Source of the DNA: Pedobacter duraquae
Lineage (GTDB): Bacteria > Bacteroidota > Bacteroidia > Sphingobacteriales > Sphingobacteriaceae
NCBI RefSeq assembly: GCF_004362245.1
Contig: NZ_SNWM01000004.1
Location: 186,001-250,000 of the forward strand
Direction of reading: 5' to 3'
DNA: 64,000 bases
Positions 27,270 through 36,392 of the stretch are shown piece after piece. Each line of letters begins with the position of its first letter. The first letter of the stretch is position 1. The position numbers and the translations under genes are program-made. A model generated the notes under the pieces. The model was not told the DNA's origin and searched no databases. It worked only from the letters and a program-made list of their open reading frames with translations.

Positions 27270-27845
27270 TTAAACCTTCAAAAAACCTCGAAAGGCACGT
27301 GCGGCATAATAGGAAGATGCGCCGTTATGGTATACAAAAACGGTGTTGTACCGACGGTCTGCGAAAATTGCGCCACCGAGTTTTCTGATGTTTACGGGTG
27401 TCAGTATCCAGCTGGAGGTTTTTAGATCAAACTCTCCAAATTCCTGAAGGTATCTATACTGATTTTCGTCCAATATCTCAATACCCATGGCCTTTGCCAT
27501 TTCAAGCGCATTACCATCTGGCTTGAACTCTTTCCTGGAATCGAGTGCTTCCTGATCATAGCAGATGCTCCTCCTTCCTTTAGGTGTTTCTGTGGAGCAA
27601 TCATAAAAAATAATCGCTCCGGTTTTTGGATCTACATCAACAACATCTGGCTCACCACCGGTTCTTTCCATTTCATTTAATGACCATAATTTAGGTTCGT
27701 CGCTCTCTAGCCTGGCAAGAACACTTGTCCACTCAACTTGAGCATGCCTTTTTACATTTTTCTCAAAACGGTTTTTTAATGTTTTAAGTAGCTCTTGACG
27801 TTCTTCAGAAGGAAGTTTTTGTTGGTTGGAATTTGATTTCATCAT
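27270..27845 (-). CDS. DUF4256-family protein
   Basis: A 191-residue cytosolic protein that fits DUF4256 over almost all its length. It shows LLKTLKNRFEKNVKRH, KLWSLNEMERTGGEPDVV, IIFYDCSTETPKGRRSICYD, the AKAMGIEILDENQYRYLQ stretch and the end region LGGAIFADRRYNTVFVYHNGA. The function of the family is not known; the conserved Asp, Cys and Arg residues in the middle hint at an enzyme. The start is set at the ATG at 27845 rather than at a TTG three codons earlier. It is a separate gene from the SusCD locus, lying on the same strand 234 bases upstream of the 46-codon ORF. Confidence 0.85.
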   Translation of the reverse strand: MMKSNSNQQKLPSEERQELLKTLKNRFEKNVKRHAQVEWTSVLARLESDEPKLWSLNEMERTGGEPDVVDVDPKTGAIIFYDCSTETPKGRRSICYDQEALDSRKEFKPDGNALEMAKAMGIEILDENQYRYLQEFGEFDLKTSSWILTPVNIRKLGGAIFADRRYNTVFVYHNGASSYYAARAFRGFLKV

Positions 27846-27946
27846 GGAGATCAATAGTGAATAAGAAATGGACTTGTATAGTCTAAATTAAGAAATCTTT
27901 TCAAGTTCATCCAAATTCTCCTAAGTTTCTGAAATTCACGTTTACG

Positions 27947-28597
27947 CTAGTTTTTAAAATTCCAATTCAGTATCGGCAATTTCCGTTTCTGATTGACATT
28001 CCATAGGCCAAGTTGTACACCCCTCAAATTGTTCGAATGATTAAATAGCCCTATCTGAAGCCCTCTAACTCTTCCGCCAGTATTACTTACACCCACTTGC
28101 AGTCCATACATGAGGTAACTTTCATTAAATGCAGCCAGCTGTACTCCGCTATGTTTCTCGGTAAAATTGATAAATACACTCGCAGATATGCCATGTACTT
28201 TTCTGTTAATCTGACCTATGATTCCTGCACTAACGCCATTCACAGTGCAGTCGCAAATTGTTCCTGCAGGCGACAGGTTGAATCCGTTCACCCATTCTGA
28301 AGGTGCTCCGTAAACACTTTTCTGATACGCCTCTTCCGTTGTAGAGATGGGGCTGTAAGGTAAAAGTGGGGCGACAATACCCAGTCCAATCGCTTCCAAT
28401 CTAATGCCGTTGGTACGAACGTTGCGGGGGTCTTCTTCAGATTCCAAACCAGTGTAAATTCCTACAGATAGACCTGTAATCGTCTGATTTTTCTTATGGA
28501 AAATACCAAAAGGAAAACGGTTGACTTTCTTCGTCGATTGCGGATGGGTAGAGATCGCAGTTGCCATCAGCACAAGTAATATTAGTTGCTTTTTCAT
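27947..28597 (-). CDS. Exported protein with LA_2272-type surface repeats
   Basis: A 216-residue exported protein with a signal peptide (1 to about 20). Its C-terminal third consists of ~18-residue repeats of the form G-[LV]-Q-[LIV]-G-[LV]-x-N (GLQVGVSNTGG, GLQIGLFNHSNN, GVQLGLWNVNQ), typical of beta-rich LA_2272-family surface-repeat proteins. It probably lies in the outer membrane or on the cell surface. The function is unknown. It faces a divergent gene at 28801 across a 203-base gap. Confidence 0.7.
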   Translation of the reverse strand: MKKQLILLVLMATAISTHPQSTKKVNRFPFGIFHKKNQTITGLSVGIYTGLESEEDPRNVRTNGIRLEAIGLGIVAPLLPYSPISTTEEAYQKSVYGAPSEWVNGFNLSPAGTICDCTVNGVSAGIIGQINRKVHGISASVFINFTEKHSGVQLAAFNESYLMYGLQVGVSNTGGRVRGLQIGLFNHSNNLRGVQLGLWNVNQKRKLPILNWNFKN

Positions 28598-28800
28598 ATC
28601 ATTTAAGTTTGATACAAATGTATTCTACTCAGAACAAGTCAATTATCCTGCGAACCGGCGAAAGTGATTCTTGTAATCTCAAAGGTTAAAATGAGCAAAG
28701 GCGATTTTAATTCTTATCTTTAAAAATGAACCAGGAGATAACAAAAAGCCTGCAGATGATTTAAAGTTTTATAAATAACCTTATATACTATTTTCAATTT

Positions 28801-29757
28801 ATGAATATGCAACAGGTTAAGTTTTTTCAGGCGATTACAGCCGCACTGCCAGGTTATCAGAATCTCGCGCAAAGTGTTGCTGAGGTTTTGGCAATCAGCA
28901 ACAATGAAGCATATAAAAAGATCAGGGGCTTAAGTACGCTCAGCATCCCTCAGGTCATCAAATTATCAGATGCTTTTAATGTGCCATTTTCATACCAGCC
29001 AAACCAGTTGCCTTCGGTCAATTTTAACTATCTCTATGTTAATCGTGAAACGCCGAACATGGTGGATTACATGAAAGGGCTCTTACAGAATATGAAAGAA
29101 ATACACCAACGAAACGACAAGCATATCATTATTACTACTGACGACGTTCCTATCTTCCATTTCTTTAAATATCCCGAGCTTACTTGTTTCAAACTTTTCT
29201 TTTGGGCCGATAACCCAACGCTTAAATTTCATTCAGATACCTTGAATGAAGAAATTATAGCTATAGCTAAGGATTTACATCAGCTTTATTTAGAAATCCC
29301 CAGCACTGAAATATGGGCAGAAGACACAGTTCATGGTACATTAGGACAGATCCGATACGCATTTGAGGCAGGACATATCACAGATCAGGATCTTGCTGAG
29401 AAAATTGTTGAACAACTACGGTATTGCCTGGCGGATATCAATATGTATGCTATGAGTGCTAAAAAAACAATTGATCCGCTCAATGGTTTCAATTGGTACA
29501 ATTGCGATGTATTAGGCAGTTTGGCATACCTTGTTGAATTCAAAGATGCAATGGTATGCTACAATAGATTCAACACCTTCAACTATTTAAAAACTGATGA
29601 TCAGTTTTACTGCAGCCAAACTAAAGACTGGATGCAGGGTCTGATCAGAAAATCCGTCGCATTTAGCGGTCAGGGTGAAAAACAAAGAAACAAATACTTA
29701 TATACAGCATTTGCTGATTGCGATCAGTTGTTGAAAGAAATGGCAAATAATAAGTAG
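28801..29757 (+). CDS. HTH-containing protein of unknown function, Bacteroidota type
   Basis: A 318-residue cytosolic protein. The N-terminal ~60 residues look like a helix-turn-helix (LAQSVAEVLAISNNEAYKKIRG followed by LSIPQVIKLSDAFNVPF), in the manner of XRE-type regulators. The remaining ~250 residues are mostly helical with no motif I recognise, probably an effector or dimerisation part. Similar proteins are common in Bacteroidota and usually carry no name. It may regulate the divergent surface-repeat gene or itself; nothing in the sequence confirms this. Confidence 0.7.
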   Translation: MNMQQVKFFQAITAALPGYQNLAQSVAEVLAISNNEAYKKIRGLSTLSIPQVIKLSDAFNVPFSYQPNQLPSVNFNYLYVNRETPNMVDYMKGLLQNMKEIHQRNDKHIIITTDDVPIFHFFKYPELTCFKLFFWADNPTLKFHSDTLNEEIIAIAKDLHQLYLEIPSTEIWAEDTVHGTLGQIRYAFEAGHITDQDLAEKIVEQLRYCLADINMYAMSAKKTIDPLNGFNWYNCDVLGSLAYLVEFKDAMVCYNRFNTFNYLKTDDQFYCSQTKDWMQGLIRKSVAFSGQGEKQRNKYLYTAFADCDQLLKEMANNK

Positions 29758-29785
29758 TCCCTTTAAAATAGTAAACTTAGTAAGT

Positions 29786-30421
29786 TTAGCTAAAAGAAAC
29801 AATTTCCGGCATGGAAGCAAGCGTTTCGTTCATTGCTACAAGATATTGTTTTTTCCCCGACACCTTAAACACAGCCGTCAAACGGTCATTATCTTTACCT
29901 ACCTCCAGTCTTTCAATAGCTAAGCCATTTATACTCAAAGTATTTTCCAGGTTTTGTATTTGTGAGAAATCAGGATCACGAAAAAGTACGCTGATCAATT
30001 TTTGTTTCTGAAGTCTGGCAATCATTTTTTCAACCCTGGTTACCATCAATAGTACAGCCAATGTAATTGCAGTAAGCGCCAGCGCTAATGCGTGATACCC
30101 TATTCCAGTGGTCATGCCAATCGCAGCAGACGTCCAGATCACTGCCGCTGTTGTCAGTCCTCTTACAGAAACTTTGTCTTTAAATATTACCCCGGCTCCA
30201 ATAAAACCTATTCCAGTAATGATATTCGCGGCAATACGGTCGTCCGCCCCTACACCATGTTTTGAGACTATAGTGAAAATAGTGGATCCCAAGGAAATTA
30301 GGATGATCGTGCGAAATCCCGCCGACTTACTTTTATATTCCCGTTCAAAACCAATAACACCTCCACATAAGATAGAAACGATCATCGCTATCATATCCTG
30401 CAGCTCAACACTAAAATCCAT
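29786..30421 (-). CDS. MgtC/SapB-family membrane protein
   Basis: A 211-residue protein with four to five membrane segments in the first 130 residues carrying the MgtC family motifs (CGGVIGFEREYKSKSAGFRTIILISLGS and ITGIGFIGAGVIFKD), then a small C-terminal ACT-like cytosolic domain (about 145-211). The family helps bacteria cope with low magnesium or acid and acts on ATP synthase or cation balance in some species. It lies 54 bases after the reductase-like gene on the same strand, probably in one operon. No magnesium-sensing leader is visible. Confidence 0.9.
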   Translation of the reverse strand: MDFSVELQDMIAMIVSILCGGVIGFEREYKSKSAGFRTIILISLGSTIFTIVSKHGVGADDRIAANIITGIGFIGAGVIFKDKVSVRGLTTAAVIWTSAAIGMTTGIGYHALALALTAITLAVLLMVTRVEKMIARLQKQKLISVLFRDPDFSQIQNLENTLSINGLAIERLEVGKDNDRLTAVFKVSGKKQYLVAMNETLASMPEIVSFS

Positions 30422-30475
30422 CTATCTACTTTTATTTTTCATCCATTCAGCAAAACCGGTGCCATGGACAAGAAA

Positions 30476-31741
30476 TCAATATTTGTCGTGAAGATATTTA
30501 TGAATGAAAGTAACAGCCATCGCACCCTCTCCTACAGCCGATGCTACCCTTTTCACTGAATTATGCCTAACATCACCCGCAGCAAAGCATCCGGGTACAC
30601 TTGTTTCCAAAAACGCGGGTGTAAAGTCCTTATTCCATTTGTCGTCGAAGGGTGGTTTGTACAAATCGCCGCCGGTAACCAGGTAACCCGCTTCATCGCG
30701 CACTATTGCAGTGTCTTTTGCCCAACTCGTATTAGGTCTGCCTCCAATACATACAAAGACAAATTTCGTAGGGTATTTAATAACCTTCCTGGTGAGCGTA
30801 TTTGTTACTATAATTTCTTCCAGCGAAGTGGCTCCTGATAACCCCGTGATTCTTGAATTAAACAGGACTTCAATCTTTTTCTTCTTCTTGATTCTGTCTA
30901 ATAAATAGAACGACAAGGACGACGCCAGATCATCCGCTCTGATAATCATCGTAACTTTTTTTGCATACTTACAAAAATTTAACGCAGCTTGTCCCGCTGA
31001 ATTACCTCCACCAACAACAAAAACATGTTGGTCAGCACAAAGAATCGCCTCACTTGCACCTGCTCCATAATATAAACCAGTATTCAGAAACCTGTCTTCG
31101 TCTGGAATCTCGAGTCGCGAGTACTCCACCCCTGTTGCGGATATATTTGACCTGGCTATAATTTTATTACCGTCGGTAAAGTCAACATGTAGTTTGTCGT
31201 CAATAAACTGCGCTTTCACACTTTTCCGTACAAGGAGAATATCTACTCCAAATTTAACGGCCTGTTGTCTCGCGCGTTCGGCCAGTTCACTGCCCGATAT
31301 TCCGCCTGGAAAACCCAGATAGTTTTCGATCAGCGAACTTGTACCTGCCTGACCACCTATTGCATCTCTTTCAACAAGTACGGTACTTAAGCCTTCAGAT
31401 GCAGCGTATACTGCCGCACTGAGCCCTGATGGCCCGCCTCCAAAAATTGAAATATCGTATTCTTTATGCTTTGGTTTTGTAATCCAACCCAAATTGAATG
31501 CAATTTCTTCTGTTGTAGGATTGAAAATAAACGTACCACAGGGCAACTCAACCGCTGGAAGTCGTTTCCCCGATATATCTAAATCTGGGTAAATCGTATG
31601 AAAGGACCGCAAATCCGCAATGGGAATCCACTCAAATGTAACTACGCTTCTCTTTAGAAAATCCCGAATCACATAGGCATCTGGTGAGTCCGGATTGCCA
31701 TATACTTTTATTTTGTTCAGGGCGGTTTTATGTATATCCAT
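30476..31741 (-). CDS. Thioredoxin-reductase-like flavoprotein with glutaredoxin-like N-terminus, both without redox cysteine pairs
   Basis: A 421-residue protein. Residues about 8-95 resemble a glutaredoxin fold (IKVYGNPDSPDAYVIRDFL, then RLPAVELPCG), but the CxxC site is replaced by PDSPD. Residues about 100-415 are a TrxB-type flavoprotein with FGGGPSGLSAA for FAD and VVGGGNSAGQAAL for NADPH, ending in the FAD-binding CFAAGDV segment. Where TrxB has CATC, it reads YGAGASEA, so no disulfide can be reduced there. It is therefore an NAD(P)H-dependent flavin oxidoreductase of unknown acceptor. Probably cotranscribed with mgtC. Confidence 0.85.
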   Translation of the reverse strand: MDIHKTALNKIKVYGNPDSPDAYVIRDFLKRSVVTFEWIPIADLRSFHTIYPDLDISGKRLPAVELPCGTFIFNPTTEEIAFNLGWITKPKHKEYDISIFGGGPSGLSAAVYAASEGLSTVLVERDAIGGQAGTSSLIENYLGFPGGISGSELAERARQQAVKFGVDILLVRKSVKAQFIDDKLHVDFTDGNKIIARSNISATGVEYSRLEIPDEDRFLNTGLYYGAGASEAILCADQHVFVVGGGNSAGQAALNFCKYAKKVTMIIRADDLASSLSFYLLDRIKKKKKIEVLFNSRITGLSGATSLEEIIVTNTLTRKVIKYPTKFVFVCIGGRPNTSWAKDTAIVRDEAGYLVTGGDLYKPPFDDKWNKDFTPAFLETSVPGCFAAGDVRHNSVKRVASAVGEGAMAVTFIHKYLHDKY

Positions 31742-31854
31742 GAATTTTCACTGCTTAATTGATTTAGCAAAAGAAGGCTGATAATCTCCTACAACTGGCA
31801 TAGCACTGGCAATGACTCGCCCTCTTAAGGCATTTGCCACGGTGGTACATAAAT

Positions 31855-32088
31855 CTATTGTTCGTAATTCTCAATAGTATCAATATCTCTCGTTTCAGCT
31901 TTATCAGGATTTTTTCCTGCATCACGTAAGGCTCTGCGTTGTCTAAGCAAATCCCAATACTGATCCAGTTCAAGTTTCATTTTTTGCAACTGCTTTACCT
32001 CTTCTTCCGAAATATTTTCTTTTGACCACAGTTTTTCCTCGTTTTCAGTCAGGTTCTTGATGTGATTTAAGATCTGATTATCTTCCAT
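31855..32088 (-). CDS. DUF2630-family small protein
   Basis: A 77-residue, highly charged helical protein matching DUF2630, with ILNHIKNLTENEEKLW followed by LQKMKLELDQYWDLLRQRRALRDAGKNPDKA. The function is unknown; the family is mostly seen in Actinobacteria and here and there in other phyla. It is cytosolic. It lies upstream of the reductase gene (114 bases) on the same strand. Confidence 0.85.
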   Translation of the reverse strand: MEDNQILNHIKNLTENEEKLWSKENISEEEVKQLQKMKLELDQYWDLLRQRRALRDAGKNPDKAETRDIDTIENYEQ

Positions 32089-32262
32089 ATAATTTTTCGC
32101 ATTGTATTACAAATACGCCGCCAATAGGTAACGTATTGTTTTCCAGTAATATGTAAAGATATGCAAAATCAATGCTTCACGATATGTCGTAAATTCACGA
32201 TTCATTTAAGTCACACACGCCAAAAAATAACATGTTTAAGGCCTGATGGATTACCTGGTTAA

Positions 32263-33138
32263 TTAAGCTTCAGGTTTAAATTTCCACCTTCTATGAGACC
32301 AAAGCCAATATTCCGGCGATTCTCTGATCACCTGCTCCAAATATCTGACATGGGCGTTTGTAATTTCATATTCTCCACTCTCCCTTGGATTTGCAAACAT
32401 TGGTATAAAGGTGCAACGGTAGTGGCCGCGACTTAGCCTTCTGATATCGCAAAAAACAACAACACTATTCGTGATCTTCGCTAACTTCTCTACGCCAAGG
32501 AAAACAGCCGTGGGTTGGTTGAGAAAATTGGTGAAATAACTAATCTCCGACTTAGCTGGCGTCTGGTCACCTACCAGAACAGTAACAGTTCTTTCATTTC
32601 TATAAGTAATTAACCTGCGCATCGTATTTTTCATGTCTATAAGTGTCGCTCCAAACCGCGACCGCATTTTAATTACGGCATTATCAAAAAACCTATCGGT
32701 CAATGGCTTATAAATGATAATCCGGCGTTCATCAAATAGCTGACTGAAACGTAGTGCACTCATTTCCCAGTTCCCATAATGACCCAAAATACCGAGCACA
32801 CTTTGTCCCTGTGCAAATGCATCTGTAATCAATTCAGGATTGGGAACATGAACTCGACGAGATACCTCTGCTCTCGAAATCGTAAGTAATTTGATACTTT
32901 CAACAATCAAATCAGCCAGGTGTCGATAAAACTTCTTGCCGATAACCGCTCGGTCTTCCGATGACTTGTCAGGAAATGCGTTTTTGAGATTCTCTGCAAC
33001 AACCATTCTACGATATCTGGAAATATGATATAACATGACATATATGCCATCGGAAATCAAATACAAAACCCAAAATGGCAATAAAGAGATCAAATAGATC
33101 AATATCAATACGGCGTAGTAGAAAACTTTCTTTAACAT
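32263..33138 (-). CDS. LpxL/HtrB-family lipid A acyltransferase
   Basis: A 291-residue membrane-anchored acyltransferase: an N-terminal hydrophobic helix (VLILIYLISLLPFWVLYLI), the HxxxxE-type catalytic motif in GHYGNWE, and the conserved DQTPAKSE and WLWSHRRWK ends. It probably adds a secondary acyl chain to lipid A at the inner face of the inner membrane. It is divergent from the HAD phosphatase across 232 bases. Confidence 0.92.
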   Translation of the reverse strand: MLKKVFYYAVLILIYLISLLPFWVLYLISDGIYVMLYHISRYRRMVVAENLKNAFPDKSSEDRAVIGKKFYRHLADLIVESIKLLTISRAEVSRRVHVPNPELITDAFAQGQSVLGILGHYGNWEMSALRFSQLFDERRIIIYKPLTDRFFDNAVIKMRSRFGATLIDMKNTMRRLITYRNERTVTVLVGDQTPAKSEISYFTNFLNQPTAVFLGVEKLAKITNSVVVFCDIRRLSRGHYRCTFIPMFANPRESGEYEITNAHVRYLEQVIRESPEYWLWSHRRWKFKPEA

Positions 33139-33370
33139 TCCATCGCGATAGAATGAGCAAAAATAAAAATACCGTAATTTTATAAAAAGGAAAATTTGAG
33201 TTCAGGTTCACATTTGACTTTTTAAATACAAAAATCCAACTGCTCAACCTGAAACCTTTGCCGGTACTTCATGAGAAAGCACATTTAACTGATTGATTAG
33301 TAACTTATGCCATTGTGAACGTAATTTGTTAACGTTAAAAAAGTATATTGCTAAAAAATTAAGAAGAGAT

Positions 33371-34147
33371 ATGAAACATGGCCTTTTGATCGATATGGAC
33401 GGGGTAATTTATAGTGGAGAGGAGCTGATATTTGGTGCTGATAGATTTATTAAAAAATTGATTGATGAAGATATTCCCTTTGCCTTCATGACAAATAACA
33501 GCCAAAGAACACCACTTGAAGTTATCCGGAAGTTGAAGGGCTTGGGTATTAAGGTGGAAGAAAATCACGTCTACACAAGTGCGATGGCTACGGGTAAATT
33601 TCTGGCAGACCAGAGTCCGAATGGAACAGCTTACGTACTTGGAGAGGGTGGCCTGCTCAGTAGCCTGCATGCTAACGGAATCACTTTAGTTAATACAGAT
33701 CCTGAATTTGTAGTCCTTGGAGAAGGCCGGAACTTTACACTCGAAATGGTGCAACGCGCCGTGGATATGATTCTGGCTGGCGCAAAATTCATCACAACAA
33801 ACCGTGATCCGTCCCCTAAAAAGCCTGGATGGAATAATCTTGGAATTGCTGCCACGACCGCCATGATTGAAGAGGCCACAGGTCGGAAAGCATTCGTCAC
33901 AGGAAAGCCAAGTCCGGTAATGATGCGTTCTGCACGTAAATTTCTTGGCCTTGAAACCAGCGAAACAACAGTAATAGGTGATACGATGGAGACAGATATC
34001 CAGGGCGGGGTACAAATGGGTTATAAAACAATCTTAGTACTCTCAGGCATATCCACTAAAGATCGTTTAGGACATTACGCATTTAAACCGGATATGGTGG
34101 CAAGCTCTGTAGACGAAATCAAATTTCCGCTGTCATGGTGGGAATGA
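33371..34147 (+). CDS. HAD-IIA family phosphatase (NagD-like)
   Basis: A 258-residue HAD phosphatase of class IIA. Motif I is IDMDGVIYSG (Asp8 and Asp10), motif II FMTNNSQR, the Lys in FVTGKPSPVMM, and the acidic motif GDTMETDI. It probably dephosphorylates small sugar phosphates or nucleotides. The ATG at 33371 starts the conserved domain at once; the frame is open 78 bases further upstream without a family match. It is convergent with the MFS gene. Confidence 0.93.
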   Translation: MKHGLLIDMDGVIYSGEELIFGADRFIKKLIDEDIPFAFMTNNSQRTPLEVIRKLKGLGIKVEENHVYTSAMATGKFLADQSPNGTAYVLGEGGLLSSLHANGITLVNTDPEFVVLGEGRNFTLEMVQRAVDMILAGAKFITTNRDPSPKKPGWNNLGIAATTAMIEEATGRKAFVTGKPSPVMMRSARKFLGLETSETTVIGDTMETDIQGGVQMGYKTILVLSGISTKDRLGHYAFKPDMVASSVDEIKFPLSWWE

Positions 34148-34155
34148 AAATAACG

Positions 34156-35406
34156 CTAGGTTCGGACGGTTTTTCCTGTTTCTTTGATAAATAAACTAAC
34201 TATAAGCGCTACAACGATCACAGCTATAAGAAAAATGCCTGCGGCCTGAAAATGCGCTTCATGCGCTGCTGAGTTGGCTAAGGTTTTGCCATGGTAGGCT
34301 GCAAAGACTGGCCCCAGGCATGACGTTACACCAAACGTAATGAAGTTAATCCCACCGGTTGCGCTCCCTTTCACTTCATCAGGATTTGCTTCCTTGATCA
34401 TCGTGTATGGTATCATGGCTGCACCGGAAGCGATTCCAAATATCAGCATCGAAACAAGTGGAGCCATAAGTTGAGGCATGAAAAACAGTTGTAAGAAACA
34501 AAGAATCATGACCAGACTTCCACCAATAAGGACTGGCTTTCTACGGCCAATTTTGTCAGAAATAAATCCCAGCAACGGACAACCGATTACCCAGCCCATA
34601 GGGACCATTGCGCTCGCTAAAACTGCGGCATGCCTATCCATTCCTCTATCGGTTACCAGGAAGGATATACCCCAGGTCATGGCAAAAACCGTCGTCGGTA
34701 CAAAAAGTAGCCCCGATATAATGCCACTTAAGTAGGATTGTAAATTACTGAAAACGATTTTGTAGGGTGTTATGAAGCTGTCTGATGTGTGAGTGGTATT
34801 CGGCTCCCGGACTTCTTTTGGCGTAGTAAGCAATAACAACAAACAAATAATACCACATGCGGCGCCCATTACAATCCAGAAAAGATGTACCGGCAAGCCA
34901 TTTTCGATTAGAGGACCAGTTATGAATTGGCCCGAGGATCCACCAAGCATACCCATACATTGCGTAAATCCAATCGCTGTTGCAATGTATTTAGCGGAAA
35001 ATCCATGCGACGCCAAATATACACAGCCTGTAAATGAGAAAGCACTACCTGCCCCCTGCAAAAGCCGGCCTGCATTACCTGTCACTTCTCCTGATAACGA
35101 AAAAAGCAGACAGCCTAAGCATATCAATCCTGCGCCTATAGCAATTGGATATTTCGCGCCAAATTTATCGTAGGCCACTCCAGCTATAAGACTTACGATC
35201 GCGTAACTATAGTAGTAAGTACCTAAGATACTGCTCATCTGAAAAGTGGACAGGCCAAAAGAGTCTGATAATTCTCCTAACATGACTGCCGGCGAGGATC
35301 TTACAGCATACTGCAATAAATAGAATATGCATCCCAACGCCCAGGAAATTATAAATCCTCGTTTTAAACGTTGCATTAATTGAGTTTCCTTAGTTGCAGT
35401 TAACAT
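34156..35406 (-). CDS. MFS-family transporter
   Basis: A 416-residue permease with about 12 membrane segments. The cytoplasmic loop between segments 2 and 3 reads GVAYDKFGAKYP and the central loop motif is FISDKIGRRKP, both typical of the major facilitator superfamily; the N-terminal half resembles anion/sugar-acid symporters (ACS-like). The cargo cannot be read. The start at 35406 has an AAGG stretch just upstream; an ATG at 35376 would also serve. No regulator is adjacent. Confidence 0.9.
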   Translation of the reverse strand: MLTATKETQLMQRLKRGFIISWALGCIFYLLQYAVRSSPAVMLGELSDSFGLSTFQMSSILGTYYYSYAIVSLIAGVAYDKFGAKYPIAIGAGLICLGCLLFSLSGEVTGNAGRLLQGAGSAFSFTGCVYLASHGFSAKYIATAIGFTQCMGMLGGSSGQFITGPLIENGLPVHLFWIVMGAACGIICLLLLLTTPKEVREPNTTHTSDSFITPYKIVFSNLQSYLSGIISGLLFVPTTVFAMTWGISFLVTDRGMDRHAAVLASAMVPMGWVIGCPLLGFISDKIGRRKPVLIGGSLVMILCFLQLFFMPQLMAPLVSMLIFGIASGAAMIPYTMIKEANPDEVKGSATGGINFITFGVTSCLGPVFAAYHGKTLANSAAHEAHFQAAGIFLIAVIVVALIVSLFIKETGKTVRT

Positions 35407-35537
35407 CCTTATCAGTCTTTAGATAAACCCCGTGTTGTAAAATAATCTGGATGTTGACAAGTTAGGCATATTATAATTTTCATTAGAACTTAAGGGAATA
35501 TATTTATATTAGGATCTAAAATTAGAGCTTACAATAA

Positions 35538-35565
35538 AGCCGTAAGATCTTTCGATCCTACGGCT
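35538..35565 (-). terminator. Terminator after the basic secreted protein gene
   Basis: Stem AGCCGTA/TACGGCT, then one mismatch and GATC/GATC, with a TTTC-centred loop. On the minus strand it is followed by TTTATTGT. It lies 17 bases after the stop at 35582. Confidence 0.75.
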
Positions 35566-35581
35566 CCAACCACACTACGAC

Positions 35582-36196
35582 CTAATTCCCACCTTTCCCT
35601 CTCGTATTACCTTGTTGATGACCACCGGGGCGGCCGCCATTTCCTTTATTATTCTGTGAAGATCTTACCTCAGTAGGCCTTCCTTGATTTGGCCTCACCT
35701 GTGCCTGTTTGCTTGGTGACGAGTTAACTTGCGCCGGTCTCGACTGGTTCGGCCTTGACTGAGCTGGTTTGTTGTAGTTCCCCTTTCTGGCGTTTACATA
35801 CTTTGCATCCCTGCTATCTCTTATTAAACTTTGTTTGGACCCATAGTTTTTATATCTGCTATATTGTGTGATATGTGTCTGATGAGAAAGGTATGGCCTT
35901 GGTGTATTCATCACAACTTTATAGCCACTATACAAATCGTATCCACTATATCTTGATGGCAGGCTGCTTCTCCATACCCATGCACCATTGTCCTGATAAA
36001 CATATTGTTGTCCTGGAACGTAATAGTAAGCGTCTACATCGGGTAAATAATAATAATCTACATGGTCGTAGCCGGTCGGACCCCATGCAGGCTGCTGACC
36101 AATATTAACATTAATACTTATCTGTGCTTTTGCGGTTATGCTGCTCATCGAAGCTACTCCGATTAAGACTGCGATCAATACTCTTTTCATTTTCAT
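35582..36196 (-). CDS. Secreted low-complexity protein of unknown function
   Basis: A 204-residue exported protein with a signal peptide (1 to about 25, ending AKAQ), a short Tyr-rich domain (about 35-110; HVDYYYLPDVDAYYYVPGQQYVY, shown here as two parts: HVDYYYLPDVD and AYYYVPGQQYVY) and a disordered basic tail (about 145-204) of repeated Asn-Gln-Gly-Arg-Pro units ending GKGGN. Similar Tyr-rich periplasmic proteins occur in Sphingobacteriaceae without a known function. The tail could bind polyanions such as LPS or nucleic acid. Confidence 0.75.
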   Translation of the reverse strand: MKMKRVLIAVLIGVASMSSITAKAQISINVNIGQQPAWGPTGYDHVDYYYLPDVDAYYYVPGQQYVYQDNGAWVWRSSLPSRYSGYDLYSGYKVVMNTPRPYLSHQTHITQYSRYKNYGSKQSLIRDSRDAKYVNARKGNYNKPAQSRPNQSRPAQVNSSPSKQAQVRPNQGRPTEVRSSQNNKGNGGRPGGHQQGNTRGKGGN

Positions 36197-36392
36197 TTGT
36201 GTGTTAGTTATATGCTATACTCCAAAGGATATACCATAAAAGCGATAAAACATAGCTGAACCCACTTGAGGCGCAGATGTACCGACCAATGTCCTGACTT
36301 TGTCGACAGAAAGGTCAAAACCAAATTTGTCGGTTAAAATCTCCCTGTGTTATTTAATACACTCAGTCACCTTTTAAGCAAATAACTACATG

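Noticed and set aside
31764..31973. A 69-codon ORF partly overlapping the DUF2630 gene
   Set aside because: It runs in another frame on the same strand, has no family pattern, and the DUF2630 frame clearly is the coding one.
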